26,814 bases of DNA from CAYGAW01 sp964347945 (GTDB lineage Bacteria; Chloroflexota; Anaerolineae; UBA7937; B3-Chlor). The notes under the pieces are model-generated. The model was not told where the DNA came from. It saw nothing but the letters and a program-made list of their open reading frames with translations, and did not search any database. Where the stretch lies: positions 1 to 26,814 of the forward strand of contig CAYGAW010000088.1 in NCBI GenBank assembly GCA_964347945.1. The letters run 5' to 3'. Below, piece by piece: positions 16,514 through 22,618 of the stretch (positions are counted from its first letter, which is position 1; each line of letters opens with the position of its first letter). A program made the translations under genes and the position numbers.

Positions 16514-16643
16514 GGGTTGTTCTTGTTGGGGGTGCTGGAAGTTCTTGCAAGCCCCAGGATTCCCACGATGGAAACACTGGCGCACTATCGAAGGAGGCTT
16601 CAGCCTCCAGGGTGCATGGCCCCGCGCCAAGAGGAGGTGAGGG
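16514..16643 (+). repeat. Leader copy B of the fabF duplication
   Basis: Counterpart of 13667-13792: GGGTTGTTCTTG, GAAGGAGGCTTC and the GAGGAGGT ribosome binding site occur in the same order. In this copy GGAGGC-TTCA-GCCTCC (16593-16608) forms a perfect six-base-pair hairpin that is broken in copy A. Confidence 0.6.
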
Positions 16644-17897
16644 ATGGGCAAAGATCAAAGCGCAAGAGTAGTGGTCACTGGTATGGGAGCTGTCACACCC
16701 CTGGGACTGAGTGTCGAGGAGACGTGGCAGGGGTTGGTGGAGGGACGTTCGGGGATTGGGCCTATCACCTTCTTTGACGCTTCCGCCTTTCCTGTACGCA
16801 TCATGGGAGAGATAAAGGGGTTCGATCCTGGCGAATACATGGATCTCAAGGAAGCCAAGCGCATGGCTCGCTTCAGCCAGCTCGCGGTGGCCGCCGCGAA
16901 GGAGGCAGTCGAAGATGCTGGCCTAATCATAAGCGAGAGCAACGCCGAGGACGTAGGTGTTGTACTGGGCACGGGCATAGGCGGCGGCCTGGTGGAGTCG
17001 GAGCAGACGTACCGTATCTTGCAGGACAAGGGCATACGGCGAGTGCCTCCGCTTTTCATACCCTCCATGATGCCCAATGCGGCTGCCCATCATGTGGGTT
17101 GCGCTTTCGGCATCAAGGGCTACACCTCAACAGTGATCGCAGCCTGCGCTTCGGGAACCCAGGGCATCGGTGAAGGAGCCAGGGCCATCCGCGACGGATC
17201 GGCCACCGTGGTCATAGCCGGAGGGACCGAGTCCACGGTGTGCGAGCTTGCCCTGGCGGGAATATGCGCCATGCGTGCCGTTTCCAAGCGGAACGAAGAA
17301 CCAGAGAAGGCCTCTCGACCCTTCGATGGGGAGCGCGATGGCTTCGTCTGCGGCGAGGGCTGTGGGATCCTGGTGCTGGAGGGCTTGAATCACGCTCTGG
17401 AGCGAGGCGCTCGAATACACGCAGAAGTGCTGGGATACGGAGTAACAACGGATGCATACCACGTAAGCGCTCCAGACCCGGAGGGAAAGGGGTCTGCCTT
17501 GGCCATGCGCCGGGCCATAGCCGACGCCGGTCTGGAACCCCAGGACATACAGTACATCAACGCCCACGCCACGGCGACGCCCATAGGCGATCCGGCTGAA
17601 GTGGTGGCGATCAAAAGCCTCTTCGGGCAGCATGCCTACGAAATCCCGGTCAACGCCACCAAGTCCATGATCGGCCACCTGCTTGGGGCGGCTGGTGGGG
17701 TGGAGGCGGTAGTGACGATCAAGACCATTGAGGAAGGGGTTCTGCATCCTACGATCAACCAGGAGACACCCGATCCGGACTGCGATTTGGACTCCGTGCC
17801 CAACGTGGCCCGGAAGGCGGACATCGACATCGCCTTGAAAAACTCCTTCGGGTTCGGGGGCCAGAATGCGTGCCTGGTGATCGGTAGATACGAGTAG
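16644..17897 (+). CDS. fabF: Beta-ketoacyl-ACP synthase II, copy 2
   Basis: A 417-residue paralogue of the fabF at 13793, aligned almost without gaps. Cys168 (AACASGT), His308 (NAHATATPIGD), Lys340 and His345 (GHLLGAAG) are all present, so it should be an active elongating ketosynthase. Differences cluster around the acyl pocket region: PSMMPNAAAHHVGCAFGIKGY here against PSILPNAAAHHVASAFGIMGY in copy 1, and ICAMRAVSKRNEEPEKA against MSAMRALSTRNDEPERA. These could alter chain-length choice. The ATG follows AGAGGAGGTGAGG. A strong terminator lies 32 bases after the stop. Confidence 0.94.
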   Translation: MGKDQSARVVVTGMGAVTPLGLSVEETWQGLVEGRSGIGPITFFDASAFPVRIMGEIKGFDPGEYMDLKEAKRMARFSQLAVAAAKEAVEDAGLIISESNAEDVGVVLGTGIGGGLVESEQTYRILQDKGIRRVPPLFIPSMMPNAAAHHVGCAFGIKGYTSTVIAACASGTQGIGEGARAIRDGSATVVIAGGTESTVCELALAGICAMRAVSKRNEEPEKASRPFDGERDGFVCGEGCGILVLEGLNHALERGARIHAEVLGYGVTTDAYHVSAPDPEGKGSALAMRRAIADAGLEPQDIQYINAHATATPIGDPAEVVAIKSLFGQHAYEIPVNATKSMIGHLLGAAGGVEAVVTIKTIEEGVLHPTINQETPDPDCDLDSVPNVARKADIDIALKNSFGFGGQNACLVIGRYE

Positions 17898-17929
17898 TTG
17901 CCAAGCTCTTCACTTGCTTCTCGGTACAG

Positions 17930-17963
17930 ACAGCGCTCGAAAGTGCTCGAGCGCTGTTTCTGC
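17930..17963 (+). terminator. Rho-independent terminator after the fabF-fabH-fabF cluster
   Basis: A perfect 11-bp stem ACAGCGCTCGA/TCGAGCGCTGT with a six-base loop is followed by TTCTGC. The T-run is short, but the stem is strong and sits 32 bases after the fabF stop. Confidence 0.8.
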
Positions 17964-18051
17964 ATATTCGCGAATCGAGACTAGGTGCGCGGAAAAGCGA
18001 GCAAGGAGGAGGAAACTCGTCGCATCGGCATCCGTTGCTCTCTCCCGTGAC

Positions 18052-18080
18052 TTGACAAAAGGGTGGCACTGCATTATACT
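18052..18080 (+). promoter_or_regulatory. Consensus sigma-70 promoter of the MarR-arsM operon
   Basis: TTGACA (18052-18057), a 17-base spacer and TATACT (18075-18080): the -35 is perfect and the -10 nearly so. Start near 18087, about 84 bases before the regulator's ATG. Such a strong promoter suits control by a repressor. Confidence 0.9.
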
Positions 18081-18087
18081 TGGGATA

Positions 18088-18113
18088 CGAAATATAAGGG
18101 TCGCGATATTTGG
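18088..18113 (+). promoter_or_regulatory. Candidate operator, inverted repeat at the transcription start
   Basis: AAATAT (18090-18095) and ATATTT (18106-18111) form a perfect inverted repeat with 10 bases between. With one mismatch the arms extend to CGAAATAT and ATATTTGG. The arm centres lie about 16 bases apart. The repeat is AT-rich and covers the predicted start site, where binding by the MarR-type product would block transcription. Confidence 0.6.
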
Positions 18114-18170
18114 GCTCCGCATAGTACGGATACAAATCATGTACGTTGGGCCTTTAGAGGGGATTGAGGA

Positions 18171-18632
18171 ATGAACAGGGCGCAGTGTGATGCGGCGGAT
18201 ATCCAGTATGACGAGGAGTCCCTTCCCGAGGTTTTCCAGCTCCTGGACACGGTAGCGAAGAAGCTCACTCAGCTTCAAAGGCAGAGCATCAGCGTTGTCG
18301 CTCTCACACCGCCTCAGTATGCGATCCTAGGCTTGCTTTGGGAAAGAGATGGACGTCCTCTAAGTGAACTCGCGTCTGCTTGTTGCTGTTCACCTTCAAC
18401 GGTCACCGGCATTGTCGACACCCTGGAGAAGAAGGGTCTGGTCGCTCGTGAGCTGAATCCCGAAGACAGGAGAAGTTTCTTGGTGCGGCTCACGGAGCAA
18501 GGTGAAGCTCTGAAAGAGGCAACACCTGAGCCAGATAGGATCTTCGCTGGTTGCTGTCCCAGCATCGAGGCCGAGGAACTCAAGCAGCTTGGCACACTGT
18601 TGAGAAAACTGAACGATGCACTAGATGTGTGA
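18171..18632 (+). CDS. MarR-family transcriptional regulator, Cys-rich
   Basis: A 153-residue winged-helix regulator. LTPPQYAILGLLWERDGRPLSELA and SPSTVTGIVDTLEKKGLVARE form the helix-turn-helix, and NPEDRRSFLVRLTEQGEAL is the MarR wing with the diagnostic DxR. It has six cysteines, clustered unusually: Cys6, a run at 71-73 (ACCCS) just before the recognition helix, and 128-129 (AGCCP) in the C-terminal dimerisation part. Clustered thiols at the DNA-binding domain and the adjacent arsM suggest sensing of arsenite or another soft metal or oxidant. That is inference. The ATG has GAGGGG 8 bases ahead. Its stop overlaps the ribosome binding site of arsM, so the two are one operon. Confidence 0.92.
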   Translation: MNRAQCDAADIQYDEESLPEVFQLLDTVAKKLTQLQRQSISVVALTPPQYAILGLLWERDGRPLSELASACCCSPSTVTGIVDTLEKKGLVARELNPEDRRSFLVRLTEQGEALKEATPEPDRIFAGCCPSIEAEELKQLGTLLRKLNDALDV

Positions 18633-18644
18633 GGAGGTAACGTG

Positions 18645-19553
18645 ATGGAGAAGTCTGAGCAGGTGCGGATCAAGGAGGCTGTGAGAGAGTACTACGCGCA
18701 GGCCGCATGTGCGGACGCTGAATGCTGCGCGCCGGAGTCCTGCTGTGGGACCACTCAGAGCGTGGCCCAGAGGCTCGGGTACTCTGTGCAGGAGCTCGCG
18801 TGCCTGCCGCCAGACGTGGCGTCCAGTTCCATGGGCTGCGGCAATCCACTGGCCTTCACTGAGATTCGAGAGGGCGATGTAGTTCTGGACCTGGGTTCAG
18901 GAGCTGGGTTGGATGTCATTCTCGCCGCGCATGAGGTCGGTGAAACAGGCAAAGTCATCGGATTGGACATGACACCTGAGATGATCGAGCGGGCAGAGAG
19001 GAGTGCTGAAAGAGCAGGAGTGGGGCACATCGCGGAGTTCCGTCTCGGGGAGATGGAGGACATGCCGGTCGATGATGGTAGCGTGGACCTGATCATCTCC
19101 AACTGCGTTGTCAACCTCTCTCCGGACAAAGCGAAGGTCTTTCAGGAGGCGTTCCGCGTCCTCAAGCCCGGCGGAAGGATGCTCATATCGGACATCGTGG
19201 CCTCCAACCTTCCCGAGGCTTTGCGAAACGACATGTCCGCTTGGGCAGGATGTCTAGCAGGGGCCTTGGAGGAGTCTGAGTACCTCAATGTTATCAGGAA
19301 TGCAGGATTTGAGGATGTAGCTGTGGTAGACAGGGTGGACGCCGCTGAAGTCGCCGTCGATGTGGAGTCCGTTGACGGCCTGACGGAATTGATCCCTGAG
19401 GAGGTCACCGAGGCCATCAAGGCGAGTCAGGGAAAGACGGCGGTTCTGGCTTCCCCGGACGGCCAGGTCGTCTGCGTCGCCTCTGCGGACGATCCCCTGG
19501 GCCGTCCCAAGATCCACAGCGTGAAGGTGAGAGCCGTCAAGGGGAAGGGCTAG
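18645..19553 (+). CDS. arsM: Arsenite S-adenosylmethionine methyltransferase
   Basis: A 302-residue SAM-dependent enzyme that methylates As(III) to mono-, di- and trimethylated species, detoxifying arsenic. The three cysteines that bind arsenite in ArsM are all there: Cys65 (SMGCGNP), Cys154 (SNCVVNLSPDK) and Cys203 (WAGCLAGAL). SAM motif I is VLDLGSGAGLD, with GLDMTPEMI after it. The N-terminus carries further Cys pairs (ECCAPESCCG). The C-terminal 70 residues are an extra domain less conserved in the family. AGGAGGT lies six bases before the ATG at 18645; the GTG at 18642 is an in-frame alternative. It is the second gene of the regulator operon. Confidence 0.94.
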   Translation: MEKSEQVRIKEAVREYYAQAACADAECCAPESCCGTTQSVAQRLGYSVQELACLPPDVASSSMGCGNPLAFTEIREGDVVLDLGSGAGLDVILAAHEVGETGKVIGLDMTPEMIERAERSAERAGVGHIAEFRLGEMEDMPVDDGSVDLIISNCVVNLSPDKAKVFQEAFRVLKPGGRMLISDIVASNLPEALRNDMSAWAGCLAGALEESEYLNVIRNAGFEDVAVVDRVDAAEVAVDVESVDGLTELIPEEVTEAIKASQGKTAVLASPDGQVVCVASADDPLGRPKIHSVKVRAVKGKG

Positions 19554-19644
19554 AGAACTCGCCGACTGAACCCGGTACAGAGATCAGTGCTAGTATGCCA
19601 GGTTCTGGCTCTGAGAAAGGCAATCTGTGCACGAGGAGGCGAAC

Positions 19645-19908
19645 GTGTTGAGGTGGAGCCACGTCCTGGCGCACCAAGAGCGATACGAGGATCTACTCGC
19701 CGAGGCGGAGAGGGAACAGCTGGCGACAGAGCCGCAAGCAGCGTCCGAGAAACGCACCCCCGTCGATGATCGGCTACTCGCGTGGCTCGGGCGGAGTCTG
19801 GTTACCCTCGGATGCCGGCTCCAGGCCCAGCAGGGAAACCCGTCGTGGCCGTGCGTGGATCTCCGAGTTGAGCAGGCTGAGAACGCCGTGGACTGCGGCC
19901 AGTGCTGA
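19645..19908 (+). CDS. Small helical protein of unknown function
   Basis: An 87-residue frame with a strong GAGGAGG ribosome binding site six bases before a GTG start at 19645. An earlier GTG at 19627 has no such site. The product is charged and helical: WSHVLAHQERYEDLLAEAEREQL in the first part and RLLAWLGRSLVTLGCRLQAQ in the second, the latter amphipathic. I do not recognise a named domain. The layout (acidic/basic helix, linker, amphipathic helix) is like small orphan proteins I associate with Chloroflexota genomes, an unverified recollection. The tail ends in a Cys-containing DCGQC. It lies 91 bases after arsM and may be co-transcribed or use a weak extended -10 (TGCTAGTAT) near 19588-19596. 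Confidence 0.6.
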   Translation: MLRWSHVLAHQERYEDLLAEAEREQLATEPQAASEKRTPVDDRLLAWLGRSLVTLGCRLQAQQGNPSWPCVDLRVEQAENAVDCGQC

Positions 19909-20188
19909 CGTGACGAATTGCCCAGCCGTGGAGTAGATCTCTCATGTGGGATGGGCAGAGTTCCTCAATCCGCAGGATGGTGGTCTAGGAAGCGAAGAGG
20001 TCAAACTCCTTTTCCAGCGAGGCAGGGCGGTCGCTGTCGGGGCCAAGGTTTTCCGTCCTACGTCCGGTAGGAAGGACTGGGCCGTGACGATGGGCGCCTT
20101 GCGGACCTTTCCGCGCCGGCGCCGACCGTCAGCACCCGCGCTCGCCCCAGTATGGACAGCGCGATGCTGCGCGCAGAAGAGCGCGTCA
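19909..20188. other. Noncoding or degenerate stretch between converging units
   Basis: About 280 bases between the small orphan gene (+) and the PspC gene (-). An 88-codon plus-strand frame (19946-20212) crosses it but lacks a ribosome binding site and runs into pspC antisense. A short stem TCCTAC/GTAGGA (about 20056-20072) is visible without a T-run. No terminator for either unit can be identified with confidence. Confidence 0.5.
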
Positions 20189-20395
20189 CTACTCGTTGCC
20201 CTGCGACGATGACCCCAACGGTATGATGAACATTCCAATGATGTACGCCACCAGGACAGGCATGACGCCCGTGGCGAGACCGAGGAAGACCACTCCCAGT
20301 CTCACCAGTGTGGGATCAATTTCGTAGGCCTCTCCTATCCCGCCACAGATACCGGCCACCATTCTGTCTTCTCGCGAGCGATACAGCTTCTTCAT
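20189..20395 (-). CDS. PspC-domain membrane protein
   Basis: A 68-residue single PspC domain. LYRSREDRMVAGICGGIGEAYEIDPTLVRLGVV is the domain signature (RSRxDRxxaGVcGGiaeyf.iDptlvRl), followed by a hydrophobic segment of about 30 residues, GLATGVMPVLVAYIIGMFIIPL. PspC proteins sit in the inner membrane and take part in phage-shock or envelope-stress responses, though stand-alone copies have no proven role. AGGAGC lies before the ATG. It is 33 bases downstream of the two-helix membrane protein and probably the last gene of that operon. Confidence 0.93.
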   Translation of the reverse strand: MKKLYRSREDRMVAGICGGIGEAYEIDPTLVRLGVVFLGLATGVMPVLVAYIIGMFIIPLGSSSQGNE

Positions 20396-20428
20396 GGGTA
20401 GCTCCTATGTTGTCTTCTGCTCGACAGG

Positions 20429-21169
20429 CTATCTCACTATCGGTGATGCCTGAGGATCGAATGGGTTCGTTCTCATCGCGAGAGAGAAAAGGTATGGGTA
20501 ATTCTCCCTCAGGTGGTTCATGTAGGCTAGCCATTCGGTACTGAGTCGCGTGTAGGCCCTCTGCATATCGCCCGCGAGATGTGCATAGTCACTGTCGGGC
20601 AGCTCCTTCACATCTTCCCTGTGGGCCAACTCCTCGGTCAAGTGAAAGACCGCCCAGAGTAGGTCCGTGAAGGACTCGTGCTCCAGGAGATTGGGGTTTT
20701 CCAGCAACCGCAGTAGGAAGTCTCTCTTGCTGACAAGGAAGGCTTTGAGATCCTCCAGGGCGCTTTTCTCAGCTTCGACTGGATAGGCATGGTTGTCAAG
20801 GAGTCTCCTGACGCCCGAGAAGTCTGTATCAGAAGAGTCTGCCGTCCAGACCAGGTGACTTCTGATGGCTTCGGACTTGGGGTCAAGCGCGGAGAGGTCC
20901 TTCAGCAGCCTGGTCCCCACTTCGCTGAAGAAAGCTCCTATGACCATGTTTAGCTTCTCCAGGATGGCTCGCTTTGCACGTAGGCTCAGAAGCTGGTGAA
21001 TGATCAGCGTGACCATGAGGACTTCGATGAAGACGAAGGCGATGTCCCCTATCATGTAGATGAAGATGTGGTGGGCATCTCGAAATATGAGGTAGTGTGC
21101 GAAATACACAACGGCGGATAAGGCGATCAGGGCCAGGCCCAGCGCAACCTGCCAGTCAAGTCTTCTCAT
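20429..21169 (-). CDS. Two-helix membrane protein with cytoplasmic domain, unknown function
   Basis: A 246-residue protein with two transmembrane helices near the N-terminus (about residues 7-28 and 36-62) and a short loop between. About 180 soluble residues, mostly helical and charged, follow (SLRAKRAILEKLNMVIGAFF, later LLRLLENPNLLEHESFTDLLWAVFHLTEELAHRED). By the positive-inside rule the soluble part, with RAKR directly after helix 2, is cytoplasmic. I recognise no named domain; similar conserved hypotheticals occur in environmental genomes. AAAGGAGTGA lies ahead of the ATG. It sits between a DUF4442 gene and pspC, which hints at a role in the membrane or its stress response. Confidence 0.85.
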   Translation of the reverse strand: MRRLDWQVALGLALIALSAVVYFAHYLIFRDAHHIFIYMIGDIAFVFIEVLMVTLIIHQLLSLRAKRAILEKLNMVIGAFFSEVGTRLLKDLSALDPKSEAIRSHLVWTADSSDTDFSGVRRLLDNHAYPVEAEKSALEDLKAFLVSKRDFLLRLLENPNLLEHESFTDLLWAVFHLTEELAHREDVKELPDSDYAHLAGDMQRAYTRLSTEWLAYMNHLRENYPYLFSLAMRTNPFDPQASPIVR

Positions 21170-21257
21170 GATAGGTTGTCACTCCTTTCCTCTGCTGAGT
21201 TCGGTCGTGCTCACACAGGGTCGCGTCGCCACGATGAAATACGCCCTTGTTGATGCG

Positions 21258-21740
21258 TCAGGCACGATCAGCTGAGCTGTGGATTGCCTCCCTGCGTTGA
21301 ATGTAGATGGTCTTCTGGACCGAAGCGCAGACGAGTCCATCCTCGTCTTTCAAGTCTACTTGGTAGACGCGATCGACGGATGGTTGTCGAGCGAGATCGG
21401 TCTTGATGTTTTCGGTCTCCTCTTCATCGAGTTCGATAGTGGCGTACAGGGCTGAACGACCGGGCCGCCGGAATCTAATGCTCGCCGCTTTGTCCCAGAC
21501 CATGTAGTCCGGACCCAGCACGTGGATGAGCATGAGCATCGGAAACGGGTCCACGGCTGCGTAGATGCTCCCACCAAAGATGGTCCCCACGTAGTTGCGG
21601 GTTCTCCAACTCATGGGTAGCTTGATGCGTACCTCACGCCAGTCTCCCGCGATGTAGGTGATACGCGCTCCCGTTCCCCGGTACGCAGGGTAGAAGTTGA
21701 TTGCCCAGCGCCTCAGTCGTGTCTTGTTTGATTCAGGCAT
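21258..21740 (-). CDS. DUF4442 hotdog-fold thioesterase-like protein
   Basis: A 160-residue protein of the DUF4442 family, hotdog-fold proteins related to acyl-CoA thioesterases. NFYPAYRGTGARITYIAGDWREVRIKLP is the usual opening, and RNYVGTIFGGSIYAAVDPFPMLML is the diagnostic central stretch. The Gly-Gly and the Asp in AAVD are in the active-site region. It probably hydrolyses or binds acyl-CoA, but no substrate is known. GGGAG precedes the ATG. It lies 63 bases after otsB and 88 bases before the two-helix protein, all on one strand. Confidence 0.88.
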   Translation of the reverse strand: MPESNKTRLRRWAINFYPAYRGTGARITYIAGDWREVRIKLPMSWRTRNYVGTIFGGSIYAAVDPFPMLMLIHVLGPDYMVWDKAASIRFRRPGRSALYATIELDEEETENIKTDLARQPSVDRVYQVDLKDEDGLVCASVQKTIYIQRREAIHSSADRA

Positions 21741-21803
21741 CCGTCTCGCTCCCGGCGGTTCTTTGCCGTCTTCTTGTCTTGCGCAGATCCGACGAGCTAC
21801 TGA

Positions 21804-22601
21804 TCAAGCTTCGGCTATGATGGCCTCCAACAGGGCGTCCAAGAAGTCAGCCCAGCCTCCCACGCCCTCCACGGTCAAGTCCGCTTCCGCTCTCAATCTC
21901 GGTGGCATTTCCCTCGAGATCACTGCGACGGCCAGCGCTCTGTGGTTTGTCGCACTAGCCCAACGTCGGATGCCCGCAAAGGCATCGAGGTCTGTTGTGT
22001 CATCCCCGGCGTAGACGACGCTTGCCACATCGTGCCTGGCAAGGAGGTCTGCGAGAGCAGTGCCCTTGTCGGCGTCCACAGGGGGCCTGAGCTCCACTAC
22101 GCGACGCCCCTGCTCCACCCTCATATCCGTACCTTCCGTCAGAGCTTTCAAGCACAAGGTGACGCGTTCTCTCGCGGCGGAGGGATCGGCAGCCAGTCGG
22201 TAGTGGATTGATGCACTGGTCACTTTGTCTTCGAAGAGCAGGCCGGGAAGGTCAAGCTGCTGGCGCGCTGCCTCCAATATCCTGCGAACTGTCAAGAAGT
22301 GCTCGGACGCAGCTGGCGCAACGTGTGTGGCCCCATTCACATACATCTCGAATCCGTGGTTGCCCAAGTAGACCACTCCGGCCAGCCCCACCAGTCGCCG
22401 AACATCTTCAACCTGCCGGCCAGACACGACGGCCACCAATGGGAGTACGCTCACGAGCTTTGCCAAGCTGGCGAGACAACGGGGGTCTATTGCGGCCTCC
22501 TCAGGACTCGGGGCGATCTCGCTCATGGTGCCGTCGAAGTCGGTGGTCAAGGCCAGAGGCGGCGCGTCTAGGAGGTAGTCTATTGCCTGGTCAGCGTCCA
22601 T
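21804..22601 (-). CDS. otsB: Trehalose-6-phosphate phosphatase
   Basis: A 265-residue HAD-superfamily phosphatase that removes phosphate from trehalose 6-phosphate. Motif I TDFDGTMSEIAPSPEEA has the nucleophile Asp21 and the acid Asp23; VVSGRQ is motif II, and GNHGFEMY is the family-specific loop. VYAGDDTTDLDAF is motif IV with the Mg-binding aspartates. It follows otsA. An in-frame TTG at 22622 overlaps the otsA stop in a TTGA arrangement and would add seven residues. I prefer the ATG at 22601, although neither start has a strong ribosome binding site. Confidence 0.93.
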   Translation of the reverse strand: MDADQAIDYLLDAPPLALTTDFDGTMSEIAPSPEEAAIDPRCLASLAKLVSVLPLVAVVSGRQVEDVRRLVGLAGVVYLGNHGFEMYVNGATHVAPAASEHFLTVRRILEAARQQLDLPGLLFEDKVTSASIHYRLAADPSAARERVTLCLKALTEGTDMRVEQGRRVVELRPPVDADKGTALADLLARHDVASVVYAGDDTTDLDAFAGIRRWASATNHRALAVAVISREMPPRLRAEADLTVEGVGGWADFLDALLEAIIAEA

Positions 22602-22618
22602 CTGCGTGCCGTAAGATC

